Below, piece by piece: positions 17,038 to 25,740 of a DNA stretch of 64,000 nt. Numbering within the stretch: the stretch's first letter is position 1; every line of letters begins with the position of its first letter. Position numbers and translations under genes: made by a program. The DNA lies in assembly GCA_049997955.1 (NCBI GenBank), contig JAEBDY010000012.1, positions 248,001 through 312,000 on the forward strand. Reading direction: 5' to 3'. The notes under the pieces were generated by a model, which saw only the letters and a list, made by a program, of their open reading frames with translations, ran no database searches and was not told where the DNA came from. Source of the DNA: Umezawaea sp049997955 (GTDB lineage Bacteria; Actinomycetota; Actinomycetes; Mycobacteriales; Pseudonocardiaceae).

Positions 17038-18039
17038 TCAGGTGTTCCGGCGAGGCCGGGGGGTGACGGCGAAAGCGTGCCGGTAGTCGGTGGGCGTCAC
17101 GCCGACGTGGACGGTGAAGTGGCGGCGCAGGTTGGCAGCCGTGCCCAACCCGCTGTGCTCGCTGATCTTCTCGATCGGCAGGTCGGTCGTCTCCAGCAGG
17201 GACTGCGCGCGGGCGAGGCGCTGGTTGAGCAGCCACTTCAGCGGGGTCGTCCCGGTGACGGCCCGCAGGCGCCGGAAGAAGGTCCGGGTGCTCATCCCGG
17301 CCCGCCTGGCCATGTCGTCGACCGTGAGCGGCCGGTCGAGGTTCTCGGCGGCCCAGTCCATCACCGGGCCGAGGCTGTCGTCGTCGGTGACCGGGACGGA
17401 CAGGTCCACGAACTGCGCCTGGCCACCCGGCCGGTGGGCGGACACCACCATGCGGCGGGCCAGCTGGTTGGCCACGTGCGCCCCCAGGTCGCGGCGGACG
17501 AGGTGCAGGCACAGGTCCAGCCCGGCGGACATGCCCGCGCTGGTGAGCACGTCGCCCTCGTCGACGTAGAGCACCGAGTCGTCGACCTCGATCCTCGGGT
17601 ACCGCTCGGCCAGGTCGGCGGTGTTCAGCCAGTGCGCCGTGGCCCGGCGGCCGTCGAGCAGGCCCGCCTCGGCGAGCGCGAACGCCCCCGTGCACAGGGA
17701 CACCATCCGGGCCCCGTTGGCGGCGGCCTGGCGCAGCGCGTCGACGAACTCGGGAGGCAGGGACTCCCCGTGGTCGACGACGGAGGCCGGCACCGACGGG
17801 ACGATCACCGTGTCGGCCTCCACCAGGTCCGCGAGCCCGTGGTCGGTCCGCACCGAGAACCCGCGGGCCTCCGCGGCGGGACCGGGGGTCACCGAGCAGA
17901 GCCGCAGGTCGTACCAGGGGTCGGCCAGGTCCGGCTGGGGATCGCCGAAGACGGCGTAGGCGATGGCCGTCTCGTACGCCTCGCACGCCTGCATGGCGGT
18001 GCCGTTGAGCACCGCGACGGCCACGGTCCCGGTGCTCAC
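17038..18039 (-). CDS. GlxA-type AraC-family regulator
   Basis: A 333-residue transcription factor with an N-terminal DJ-1/PfpI (class I glutamine amidotransferase-like) domain and a C-terminal double helix-turn-helix of the AraC type. The amidotransferase-like part keeps the nucleophile-elbow sequence MVSLCTGAFALAEAGLLDGRRATAHW. The HTH part runs from about residue 225: LTVDDMARRAGMSTRTFFRRLRAVTGTTPLKWL and IEKISEHSGLGTAANLRRHF. Homologues such as GlxA and FtrA respond to small metabolites. The divergent neighbour at 18238 encodes an exported phosphoesterase; whether it is the target cannot be said. Confidence 0.9.
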   Translation of the reverse strand: MSTGTVAVAVLNGTAMQACEAYETAIAYAVFGDPQPDLADPWYDLRLCSVTPGPAAEARGFSVRTDHGLADLVEADTVIVPSVPASVVDHGESLPPEFVDALRQAAANGARMVSLCTGAFALAEAGLLDGRRATAHWLNTADLAERYPRIEVDDSVLYVDEGDVLTSAGMSAGLDLCLHLVRRDLGAHVANQLARRMVVSAHRPGGQAQFVDLSVPVTDDDSLGPVMDWAAENLDRPLTVDDMARRAGMSTRTFFRRLRAVTGTTPLKWLLNQRLARAQSLLETTDLPIEKISEHSGLGTAANLRRHFTVHVGVTPTDYRHAFAVTPRPRRNT

Positions 18040-18237
18040 GTCCGCCAGTCTACGGCAGGAATTTTGCGTAGCTGGTCATTCCCGCCACCGCCGCCCTCTC
18101 GTCGACGCGCACGGCCATTCCTCCACCGGTGACGGGAGTTCAGCCGTTGTGCGGCTGGTGTTCGGCCGGACGTCGACGGCAGGGTGGGGGAGATCGACAG
18201 GCTGGCCGCCTCATCAGCCTTCGAGAGGAACCGCGAC

Positions 18238-20073
18238 ATGGCCGACGAGGCCCCACTCGGTGACGTCGGTCGCCGCACGCTGCTGCAGGCCGCGTTCACC
18301 GTGCCCGCCACGGCCGCGCTGCTCGGAGCGACGGGCGCCGAGGCGTCGGCGCGCACGTCCCAGGACGGCGACGACGCGCGGTTCACGATCGCGGTGCTGC
18401 CCGACACCCAGTACCTGCTCGACGAGGGCGGCTCGGACCCGGAACCGGTCCGCCACACCCTGCGCGCGCTGCTGAAGCGGCCGGACATCGTGTTCCTGGC
18501 GCACCTGGGCGACGTGACCGAGCACGGCACCGAGCGCGAGATGCGCACGGCCGATTGGGTGTTCCGCACGCTCGACGGCCGCATGCCGTACAGCGTGCTC
18601 GCGGGCAACCACGACATCCCCGGCAACACGGACGACCAGCGCGGGGCCACGCCGTACTCGCGGACCTTCCCGCCGAGCCGGTTCGCCAGGATGAAGACGT
18701 TCGGCGGCGTGGATCCCAAGGGGTACAACAGCTTCCACGTCATCGAGGCGGGCGGGCGGAAGTGGCTGCTGCTCGCGCTGGACTGGCGGGTGTCGGACCA
18801 GGGGCTCGCGTGGGCCCAGCGGGTCATCGACGACCACCGGACGCTGCCGGTCATCCTCACCACCCACGACCTGGTCTCCGCCGACAGCGGGCGCGCCGAG
18901 CTGTCCGCGCACGGCACCCGCCTGTGGGACGGCCTGATCCGCCGCAACGACCAGGTGTTCCTCACCCTCAACGGGCACTACTGGCCGCCGGGGCGCACCA
19001 CCCTCGCCAACGACCACGGCAACCCGGTGCACCTGCACATCACCAACTACCAGGACCGCTACTACGGCGGCGCGGGCATGGTCCGCTTCTACACGTTCGA
19101 CCTGGCCCGCGGCGTGATCGACGTGGAGACGTTCTCGCCGTGGCTGCTCACCCGCGGCGACACCGTCCCCGAGGCCGAGACCGCGCGGCTCACCGGGGAC
19201 GCCGACCGGTTCTCCGTGGAGATCGACTTCCGGAGCCGCTTCGCCGGGTTCGCGCCGCCGGTGCTGCCCAAGCCGCGGCCCGCGTCGGCGGTGCTGGTCA
19301 AGGACACCGTGGCGTACTGGCGGTTCGACACCGCGGGCCTGCCCGCCGCCGGGAGCGACGGGCAGGCCGTGGCGCCCGGCGCGGTCGCCCGCGACCTGAC
19401 CGGCAACGGCAACGACCTCACCGTGGCGCACCTGAACGCCGGCGGCGCCGAGGTGCTGACGTGGTCGAGCGAGCACCACGACGCGCAGCCCGCCCACGCG
19501 AGCCTGAGGTTCGGCGGGGGCCGCGGCCCCGATCGCGGCGCGATCCTGCGGGCGGCGGAGAACGCGCCGGTCAACCGGATGAGGTTCGAGTCCGGCTACA
19601 CGATCGAGACCTACCTCAAGCTGCCGGAGCCGTTCGAGGGTGATCACGCGTTCATGGGCGTGCTGAGCTGGGAGGGCCGCAGCGGTGACGCGGGCAAGTC
19701 CAGCGGCTGGTCGCCGGAGGAGCCGACGTGCAGCCTGAACGTGTCGGGGGAGCGGTTCCTCCAGTTCGTCGTCTACCCGGTGCCCACCGACGCCGACCCC
19801 ACCTCGTGGAGCCACGCCATCCCGGTCGGCCGGTGGACGCACGTCGCCGTGGTCAACGACGGGCGCCGCACCACGATGTACGTGGACGGGGCGAAGATCG
19901 CCCGCAACGCCGCCGAGGAGTCCAAGGGGATCTCCACGCTGGGCAAGCCGTTCGTCATCGGCGCGACCCAGTTCGCGCTGCGCTACGGCCACGGCTTCTA
20001 CGGCTGGATCGGCGACACCAGGATCGTCGCGCGCGCCCTGCGCCCGGAGCAGTTCCTGACCGCGACGCGGTAG
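18238..20073 (+). CDS. Tat-exported metallophosphoesterase with LamG-like C-terminal domain
   Basis: A 611-residue exported enzyme. The N-terminus GRRTLLQAAFTVPATAALLG carries twin arginines and a hydrophobic span, so Tat export is likely. The calcineurin-like phosphoesterase domain follows with LPDTQYL, HLGDVTEHG, LAGNHDIPG and, further on, TTHDLVS and NGHYW, the metal ligands of the family. From about residue 360 a LamG/concanavalin-like domain runs to the end (VAYWRFDTAG..., ARDLTGNGNDLTV, WTHVAVVNDGRRTTMYVDGAKI). I start at 18238, which has GAGAGGAA upstream. Substrate unknown; the lectin-like domain suggests attachment to a glycan or polymer. Confidence 0.9.
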   Translation: MADEAPLGDVGRRTLLQAAFTVPATAALLGATGAEASARTSQDGDDARFTIAVLPDTQYLLDEGGSDPEPVRHTLRALLKRPDIVFLAHLGDVTEHGTEREMRTADWVFRTLDGRMPYSVLAGNHDIPGNTDDQRGATPYSRTFPPSRFARMKTFGGVDPKGYNSFHVIEAGGRKWLLLALDWRVSDQGLAWAQRVIDDHRTLPVILTTHDLVSADSGRAELSAHGTRLWDGLIRRNDQVFLTLNGHYWPPGRTTLANDHGNPVHLHITNYQDRYYGGAGMVRFYTFDLARGVIDVETFSPWLLTRGDTVPEAETARLTGDADRFSVEIDFRSRFAGFAPPVLPKPRPASAVLVKDTVAYWRFDTAGLPAAGSDGQAVAPGAVARDLTGNGNDLTVAHLNAGGAEVLTWSSEHHDAQPAHASLRFGGGRGPDRGAILRAAENAPVNRMRFESGYTIETYLKLPEPFEGDHAFMGVLSWEGRSGDAGKSSGWSPEEPTCSLNVSGERFLQFVVYPVPTDADPTSWSHAIPVGRWTHVAVVNDGRRTTMYVDGAKIARNAAEESKGISTLGKPFVIGATQFALRYGHGFYGWIGDTRIVARALRPEQFLTATR

Positions 20074-20204
20074 CGGCCGGAATCGTCCGGGTGTCCACGG
20101 GTCGAACTCCGGGTGAACTGGTGGTCGACCACGGCCGCGGAGGGCGGCGAGCCGTCGAGAATTCGATCTCACCTGTGTGAGTCCGCGCGGGGAGAGGGGT
20201 TCTC

Positions 20205-21881
20205 GTGGTCGTGCTGGAGGCGTTGCGGTCGGTCCTGGCCTTCCTCGGACCGGGCAACGTCGTGCTGGGGATCGTCCTGCTGATCGCCACGCCCTTCGTG
20301 GACCGCTTCCTGATCCGGCGCAAGCGGATCACCTACCGGGTGCTCTACAACTCCAAGATCGGCCTGGGACTGGAGAAGCTGCACGACGGGACCGAACCGG
20401 CCAAGGGCGGCCAGCGCCAGCTGTACCAGGTCGCCGAACTCCTGGACCGCATGAGCATCGTCGTCATCCGCATCCGCAACACCGGCGGCTACGACATCGA
20501 CGCCGACGACTTCGACCGGCCGCTGTCGTTCACCTTCGGCCGCCGGGTCGTGTGGAACGCCCGCGTGTCCGAGGCGAGCACCGACGAGATCCGCGATCGG
20601 GTCCGGGCCGGGCTGGGGTTCTTCGGCAGCGGTGACGCCGCGCACGAGCCCGTCGACCGCGACAGCCTCCGCACCGTCCGCGAGCGGCTCCCGCTGTGGC
20701 TGTCGCGGTGGGTCGGCGCCACCCCGAGCCCGAAGACCGAGGTCGAGCAGCAGTGGCACGGCGTTCGCGTCGACGACCTCGCGCTGCGGCGCAAGCAGAA
20801 GTTCAAGCTCGTCGTCATCCTGCGCGAACCCGACGACAGCGGCGTCACCAAGGTCATCGAGGCGTCCGGCAAGCTCAAGGACAACGGCCTGCTCAAGGAC
20901 GAGAAGCGCGAGCGGCTGGTCACCCTGCCCAGGGTGACCGGAGCGCTCGCCGTGCTGCTCACCGTGTTCCTGGTCCTCAGCCTGGTCTTCGTGCCGCAGC
21001 CGGTGGACGCGACGGTGGCCTGCGCCTCCGGCGACCTGCGGGTCGAGGGGTCCAGCGTGTTCATGCCGACCATGGAGGCCATCGCCGAGGACTACCTGCG
21101 CGTCTGCGCGGGCCGGGGCGCGAAGGTCACGACCGTGGCCACCGGCAGCGTCGAAGGCGTCCGCGCGGTGACCTCGCTCGCCCCGGACGACGTCGGGTTC
21201 CTCGCGCTGGCCGACGGCAAGCAGCGCACCGACGGGGCGGCCCCGCACTCCGAGCAGGTGGGCATCGTCGTCTTCCACGTCATCGTGAACGCGTCGGTGG
21301 GGCTGGACACCGTGACCACCGCGCAGCTGCGGTCGATCTACGACGGCACCACCACCGACTGGAACCAGGTGCGCGGCGGGGAGTCGCTGCCGATCCGCAT
21401 CGTCGGCCGCGGTGGGGAATCGGGCAGCAGGGAGCTGTTCGAGCAGAAGGTGCTCGGCACGGGGGAGGGGGAGCTGTCCTCCAACGGGTGCCGGACCAAG
21501 GACCGCGATCCGCGGGCCGCCACGATCCGGTGCGAACGAGGCTCCAACCCGGACGTGGCGCGGGAGGTGGGCCGCACCGAGGGCGCGATCGGCTACGCGG
21601 ACGCGCCGTCGGTCGCGCAGGCCCGCAAGGACAACCCGCTGACGGCGCTCACCGTGGACGGCAAGGCCTTCGACCCCGCGGTCGGGGTCGAGTCGGGCTA
21701 CCCGTTCTGGACCGTGGAGTACCTGTACGCCAGGGCGAAACCCGGCGCGGGCACGCCTGCCGCGAACTTCGTGGACTACGTGCTCCGGCACGACAGCGCC
21801 AGGGCGCGGCTCACCGACGCCGGCTACCTGCCGTGCACCACCTCCGAAGGCGCACCCCTGGAGCTGTGCAACCACCGGTGA
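20205..21881 (+). CDS. Membrane-anchored PstS-like substrate-binding protein with cytoplasmic N-domain
   Basis: A 558-residue protein of unusual layout. An N-terminal TM (VVLGIVLLIATPFVDRFLI, residues 20-38) is followed by a domain of about 200 residues that I do not recognise (VLYNSKIGLGLEKLHDG..., SIVVIRIRNTGGYDIDADDF). A second TM (ALAVLLTVFLVLSLVFV, about 248-264) leads into a periplasmic-binding domain of the PstS/PBP-like_2 type: LRVEGSSVFMPTMEAIAEDYL, VGFLALADG, TTAQLRSIYDGTTTDWNQV and GRGGESGSRELFEQ. These last motifs match phosphate-binding proteins. Ordinary PstS is a secreted lipoprotein tied to PstCAB, which are absent here. The GTG start has GGAGAGGGG. It could be a phosphate sensor rather than a transporter part. 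Confidence 0.75.
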   Translation: MVVLEALRSVLAFLGPGNVVLGIVLLIATPFVDRFLIRRKRITYRVLYNSKIGLGLEKLHDGTEPAKGGQRQLYQVAELLDRMSIVVIRIRNTGGYDIDADDFDRPLSFTFGRRVVWNARVSEASTDEIRDRVRAGLGFFGSGDAAHEPVDRDSLRTVRERLPLWLSRWVGATPSPKTEVEQQWHGVRVDDLALRRKQKFKLVVILREPDDSGVTKVIEASGKLKDNGLLKDEKRERLVTLPRVTGALAVLLTVFLVLSLVFVPQPVDATVACASGDLRVEGSSVFMPTMEAIAEDYLRVCAGRGAKVTTVATGSVEGVRAVTSLAPDDVGFLALADGKQRTDGAAPHSEQVGIVVFHVIVNASVGLDTVTTAQLRSIYDGTTTDWNQVRGGESLPIRIVGRGGESGSRELFEQKVLGTGEGELSSNGCRTKDRDPRAATIRCERGSNPDVAREVGRTEGAIGYADAPSVAQARKDNPLTALTVDGKAFDPAVGVESGYPFWTVEYLYARAKPGAGTPAANFVDYVLRHDSARARLTDAGYLPCTTSEGAPLELCNHR

Positions 21882-21883
21882 CG

Positions 21884-21915
21884 GGCTCGCGTGCCGCCGG
21901 GGCGGCACGCGAGCC
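21884..21915. terminator. Bidirectional terminator, 15-bp stem
   Basis: GGCTCGCGTGCCGCC (21884-21898) pairs perfectly with GGCGGCACGCGAGCC (21901-21915), with a minimal loop, two bases after one gene and six before the end of the converging one. It probably terminates both. Confidence 0.85.
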
Positions 21916-21921
21916 GACGGG

Positions 21922-22737
21922 TCAGCCCGCGGCGCGGTAGGCGATGCCGGTGGCGTTGGGCGTGGTGCCGGTGTACAGGCCGGTGCGGTGGGTGCTGGTG
22001 GACAGGGTGAACCACGAGTACCGCTCCACGAACGACAGGCCCTGCAGCATCGCGGCCGAGTTCCTCGCGAACGTGGCCTGCTGGTCGGAGGACGGGTAGC
22101 GCGGCGTGCTGGTGGTGAAGTCGATCAGCGCGTACTCGGTCAGCCAGATCGGCTTGCGGTAGCGGTTGTGGACCGCTTGCAGGTAGCCCTTGAGGTGGTC
22201 CGTGGCCGCGGTGGAGAAGTCGCTGCCGTACCAGTGCAGGGGGATGAAGTCGACGCGGTGACCGCGGGCGGCCGCGCCGCTCATGAACCGGTCGAGCCAG
22301 CCGCCCGCCCGGTCGCCGCCGAACGCCACGGCGGGCGCGCCGAGCCGCATCCCGGTGCCCTGGAGCTGCGGCCACAGGTCAAGGGCGCGCTCGACCGACA
22401 TGTTCGCCTGTGCTGCCATGTCGGGTTCGTTGAACGCGAGCAGCGTGCTGCCCAACGACTTCGCCTGGTTGAGCTGGGTCGGGTTGACCGAGCCCTGCCC
22501 CCAGATCATCGGCACGAACTCGCTGCTCGGCGGGTTGTCGATACCCTGCTTGTCGGACGCCCAGGTGTAGAACCAGCCCGCGCCGACGTCGCCGAGTGCG
22601 GTCCGGACACCGGGGTGGTTGGCGGCGCTCACTCCCTTCTTCTTCGTGGCGGGGATGCCCGACGCCGGTGACGGCACCAGGGAGAGCGCGGTGAGCAGGG
22701 CCAGCACCATCAGCAGCAGCCGGTGTGCGGATCGCAT
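21922..22737 (-). CDS. Secreted GH128-like glycoside hydrolase
   Basis: A 271-residue secreted protein. A signal peptide (HRLLLMVLALLTALSLVPSPASG) is followed by a single TIM-barrel domain of the Glyco_hydro_cc/GH128 family, known for endo-beta-1,3-glucanases. Motifs are KKKGVSAANHPG, WFYTWASDKQG, FVPMIWG, LLAFNEPDMAAQANMSVERALDLWPQL, FIPLHWYG and the nucleophile region PIWLTEYALIDF. The likely acid/base is the Glu of FNEPD and the nucleophile the Glu of LTEYA. Role: attack on fungal or plant beta-1,3-glucan outside the cell. It is divergent from the GH43-like gene, with LacI-type operators between. Confidence 0.88.
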   Translation of the reverse strand: MRSAHRLLLMVLALLTALSLVPSPASGIPATKKKGVSAANHPGVRTALGDVGAGWFYTWASDKQGIDNPPSSEFVPMIWGQGSVNPTQLNQAKSLGSTLLAFNEPDMAAQANMSVERALDLWPQLQGTGMRLGAPAVAFGGDRAGGWLDRFMSGAAARGHRVDFIPLHWYGSDFSTAATDHLKGYLQAVHNRYRKPIWLTEYALIDFTTSTPRYPSSDQQATFARNSAAMLQGLSFVERYSWFTLSTSTHRTGLYTGTTPNATGIAYRAAG

Positions 22738-22928
22738 GGGTCGTTTCCCTTCTACGACAGCGCGGCGGCGAGGCGGAGCTGATCACATCGTGCCCTGGCG
22801 AGCGCTCCCCTGTCTCTGCGGGACGACCGCGGGAGGTGGCGGTCCGCCGCCCGGAGCGGGGTGGTGGGACTCGGCGTGAACGCCGACCGGCCGTGCTTCG
22901 GAACCGGTCCGTGGAAGCACCCACGCCA

Positions 22929-22940
22929 TGAAACGTTTTA
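22929..22940. promoter_or_regulatory. LacI-type operator 1 (TGAAACGTTTTA)
   Basis: A near-perfect copy of the palindrome at 23092, differing by one base, in the same divergent intergenic region. It lies about 190 bases upstream of the GH128 gene. The A/T-flanked central CG is typical of LacI-family sites. Confidence 0.6.
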
Positions 22941-23059
22941 AGGATCCGGGTTCGTCTCGCCCTCTGCCGCATCGCAGGGCAGGGCAGGCGGATCGAGTCT
23001 GTTCAGGATTGGCCGAGCGATTGTTCTGTTGCAAAGGTTTCGTGGTCCGAATGGCTGTC

Positions 23060-23089
23060 TTGACGGTCCTGGTCGTGGGCCCCTACGGT
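23060..23089 (+). promoter_or_regulatory. Sigma-70-type promoter of the GH43-like gene
   Basis: TTGACG (23060-23065), an 18-base spacer and TACGGT (23084-23089). The predicted start of transcription falls inside the operator at 23092-23103, so a bound repressor would block initiation. Confidence 0.6.
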
Positions 23090-23091
23090 CG

Positions 23092-23103
23092 TGAAACGTT
23101 TCA
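23092..23103. promoter_or_regulatory. LacI-type operator 2 (TGAAACGTTTCA)
   Basis: A perfect 12-base palindrome directly after the -10 element and 20 bases before the GH43-like start. Together with the copy at 22929 it suggests joint control of both divergent glycosidase genes by one LacI-family repressor, which is not encoded next to them. Confidence 0.75.
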
Positions 23104-23123
23104 GAACGGCAAGGAGGCCGTAG

Positions 23124-25064
23124 ATGAAACGCCTGCTCCTGGTGCTCGTCCTGCTCCTCGGTGCCGTGGTCGGCCCGACCGCGAACGCCGCGTCGACGGT
23201 GACCGTCGTCAACTCCGACGCGAGCGGCGGCCAGGTCAGCCGGTTCGACGTCGACGGCAACGCCCTGGACGCGCACGACGGGTCGCTGCTCCAGGTCGGC
23301 GACCTCTTCTACCTGTACGGCACCAGTTACGCCTGCGGGTACCGCTACCAGCAGAACAGCGACTTCTGCGGGTTCAAGGCGTACAGCTCGCCGGACCTGG
23401 TGCACTGGACCGACCGCGGGTACATCACGGAGCCCGGCGCCTGCGGGTACTGCTTCCGCCCGCACGTCGTCCACAACGCCGCCACCGGCCGGTACGTGAT
23501 GTGGGCCGACGCGGGCGGCCGGTACCTGGTCGCCACGAGCCCGACGCCCACGGGGATCTTCACCACCCGGCCGGACCCGGTGCTCGCCGTCGGCGGAGCC
23601 GTGGACGAGTCCCTGTACGTGGACGGGGACGGGACCGACTACGTCATCCACAACACCACGCAGGTCGCCGCCGGGCTGACCGCCGACATGGTGGTGGAGC
23701 GGCTCACCCCGGACTACCTCGGCACCACCGGGGAGTTCGTCCGGCTGGGGCTCGGAGACGTGGAGGCGTTCACCGTCTTCAAGCGCGACGGGGTCTACCA
23801 CGCGCTGATGTCCGACCCGTCCTGCGCGTACTGCTCGGGCGGCACCGGCGAGATGACGGCCACCTCGATGCTCGGCCCGTGGTCGGGCGCCTGGTACGAC
23901 CCCGACGGCGTGCACCAGAGCGGACGGCCCGAGCCCCGGTGGCGGGCCAGGATCGTCAACGCCGACAACTGCGGCGGCCAGCCGCCGGCGACCTTCCCGA
24001 TCGTCGCCGCCGACGGCTCCACGGGCTACTACTTCCTGTCCGACCGGTGGAACAACCGGGCGCCCAACGAATCGCTCGCCAACTTCTTCCTCGGCCCGAT
24101 GTCGTTCGACGGCGACGGGACGCTGCGGGACATCCAGTGCGTTCCCAGCTTCCCGCTCTCGTTGCCCGGAACCACCGGCGCCTACCGGAGTTCGCCGGAC
24201 CTGGACCAGCGCAGCGGTTTCGACGGCTTCCGCCACTACTGCGACGTCGCCGGGAACGTCGTGCGCCAGCAGGGGTTCACCCCTTCGCGCACCGGGATCC
24301 TCAGCGCCGCGTCGATCACCACCTTCCAGGGCGGCGTGCCGAACGCGCCGGTGGCGCTGGAGGTCGTCGACGCCGCGACCGGAACCCCGTTGAGCCACAA
24401 CGAGTTCCCGGTCGGCAGCGTCCCGTGGGCGCCGACCGTCCTGACCGCGCGGCCGGGTGTAGCCGTCACCGCCGGTCACGCGTACCTGCTGCGCCTGCGC
24501 TCCGCCACGACGACGGGTTGCTACGGCTGGGAGTACAACGACGGCGACCCCTACGCGTCCGGGGGCGAGTCGTACAGCACCGACGGCGGCGGGACGTTCA
24601 CCGCGGAATCCGGGCGGGACCTCAAGTTCACCACCGACGTCAGCGCCACCCCGGTCTTCGTGCCGGACGGCGTGCCACCCGGTTCCACCCGGTGCGCGGG
24701 GGAGGGGCAGCGGTGCGAGTTCTCCGGCACCCGTGTCGTCCACTACGGCGTGGGCACGTCCGCGGGCGGCTACCGCTCCCGCACCGCGACCGACGGCGTC
24801 GACTGCCGGATCGTGGCGTTCGGCAGCGACCCGGCGGTCTGGACGCTCAAGTCGTGCCACGTCGCGCCGGACGGCGGGCCTGCCGGGTACGCGTCGTGCG
24901 CAGAGGAGAACGGCACCTGCGCACCGGGCACCGCCCGGACCGTCGTCTACGGCGCCAGGGGAGCGTTCGTCACGAGGTGGGCGACCGGTCCGGTGAGCTG
25001 CACGTCGGCCGCGTTCGGCGTCGACCCGGTTCCGGGTGTGGTGAAGGCCTGCTACACGGGTTGA
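23124..25064 (+). CDS. Secreted GH43-like beta-propeller glycosidase with C-terminal repeats
   Basis: A 646-residue secreted protein. A signal peptide (MKRLLLVLVLLLGAVVGPTANA) precedes a five-bladed beta-propeller of the GH43 type (about residues 40-340): DAHDGSLLQVGDLFYLYGTSY, FKAYSSPDLVHWTDRG, FRPHVVHNAATGRYVMWADAGG, VDESLYVDGDGTDYVI. The segment DVEAFTVFKRDGVYHALMSD holds the usual acid/base position. A linker domain (about 380-515) and two copies of a Cys-containing module (CAGEGQRCEFSGTRVVHYG and CAEENGTCAPGTARTVVYG) follow; such modules are frequent on actinobacterial glycosidases and may bind sugar. The best guess is an exo-galactanase or related activity. Start ATG has AAGGAGG. Confidence 0.82.
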   Translation: MKRLLLVLVLLLGAVVGPTANAASTVTVVNSDASGGQVSRFDVDGNALDAHDGSLLQVGDLFYLYGTSYACGYRYQQNSDFCGFKAYSSPDLVHWTDRGYITEPGACGYCFRPHVVHNAATGRYVMWADAGGRYLVATSPTPTGIFTTRPDPVLAVGGAVDESLYVDGDGTDYVIHNTTQVAAGLTADMVVERLTPDYLGTTGEFVRLGLGDVEAFTVFKRDGVYHALMSDPSCAYCSGGTGEMTATSMLGPWSGAWYDPDGVHQSGRPEPRWRARIVNADNCGGQPPATFPIVAADGSTGYYFLSDRWNNRAPNESLANFFLGPMSFDGDGTLRDIQCVPSFPLSLPGTTGAYRSSPDLDQRSGFDGFRHYCDVAGNVVRQQGFTPSRTGILSAASITTFQGGVPNAPVALEVVDAATGTPLSHNEFPVGSVPWAPTVLTARPGVAVTAGHAYLLRLRSATTTGCYGWEYNDGDPYASGGESYSTDGGGTFTAESGRDLKFTTDVSATPVFVPDGVPPGSTRCAGEGQRCEFSGTRVVHYGVGTSAGGYRSRTATDGVDCRIVAFGSDPAVWTLKSCHVAPDGGPAGYASCAEENGTCAPGTARTVVYGARGAFVTRWATGPVSCTSAAFGVDPVPGVVKACYTG

Positions 25065-25073
25065 GCGGAGTGC

Positions 25074-25117
25074 CCACGGTCATCGCCGCTCTCCCGGCGC
25101 GGCGCCGATGACCGTGG
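25074..25117. terminator. Stem-loop between converging genes
   Basis: CCACGGTCATCG (25074-25085) pairs with CGATGACCGTGG (25106-25117). It overlaps the last codons of the leftward TetR gene and starts nine bases after the rightward glycosidase gene. Confidence 0.55.
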
Positions 25118-25676
25118 ACACCATGCGGTGGACGGCCTCCGCGGTCGGCGGGACGCCGGTGCGGTCGGCGAACAGCAGGTGGCCTGCCCCGATCAGCGTG
25201 GGAGCGAGCACGTCGACGTGGGCGTCCGCCGCGATGCGGCCCAGGTCGCGCTCCGCGGTGAGGTAGGCGGCGAGCATGGACGCCGCCTCCGTCAGGACGG
25301 GAACGCCCGCGGGCCAGGCCTTTCGCAGTCGGGAGCGCAGCTCGTCGCGAAACGTGACGAGGGCGACGACCGCGACGGCGACCGATCCGAACAGGGCCGT
25401 CAGCGCGTCCGTCAGGTTGTCCGCGACCGTGCCGGTCCCGGCGGCGGCGCGCAGAGCGGCGGCCTGGCCGTCCATCCGCTCGACGCGGTCCAGCACGAAC
25501 TCGGCGAGGAAGTCGTCGAAGTCGGTGAAGTGCCGGTGCAGCACCCCTTTGGCGCAGCCCGCCTCGGCGGTCACCGCCCGGCTGGTCAGCCCGCTCGGCC
25601 CGTCGCTGAGCAGGACTCGGTCCCCGGCGTCGAACAGCTGCTCGCGGACGTCGCGGATGGCCACTCCTGTCGGCAC
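25080..25676 (-). CDS. TetR-family regulator
   Basis: A 198-residue repressor with an N-terminal helix-turn-helix (LLSDGPSGLTSRAVTAEAGCAKGVLHRHFTDFDDFLAEF, residues 22-60) and an unclassified ligand domain. I chose the GTG at 25674-25676; a second in-frame GTG lies four codons later, and ATG codons further upstream would overlap the palindromes. It is divergent from a methyltransferase whose promoter is embedded in two palindromes, which it very probably binds, controlling both genes. Ligand unknown. Confidence 0.82.
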   Translation of the reverse strand: MPTGVAIRDVREQLFDAGDRVLLSDGPSGLTSRAVTAEAGCAKGVLHRHFTDFDDFLAEFVLDRVERMDGQAAALRAAAGTGTVADNLTDALTALFGSVAVAVVALVTFRDELRSRLRKAWPAGVPVLTEAASMLAAYLTAERDLGRIAADAHVDVLAPTLIGAGHLLFADRTGVPPTAEAVHRMVSTVIGAAPGERR

Positions 25677-25701
25677 TTCGCCTCGTTCCCGTGTCGCTCG
25701 G

Positions 25702-25740
25702 TTGACGAGTGGGCAGGTGCCCACTATGAATGGGCGCATG
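25702..25740 (+). promoter_or_regulatory. Promoter with built-in TetR-type operators
   Basis: TTGACG (25702-25707) and TATGAA (25725-25730) are 17 bases apart. The spacer is filled by the perfect palindrome AGTGGGCAGGTGCCCACT (25708-25725), and a second palindrome TGGGCGCATGCCCA (25731-25744) covers the start codon. The -10 lies seven bases before the ATG, so the transcript is probably leaderless. Confidence 0.7.

Noticed and set aside
22928..25111. 727-codon Arg-rich frame overlapping the GH43-like gene in another phase
   Set aside because: It is a +1 shadow; the real frame has signal peptide, propeller motifs and ribosome site.
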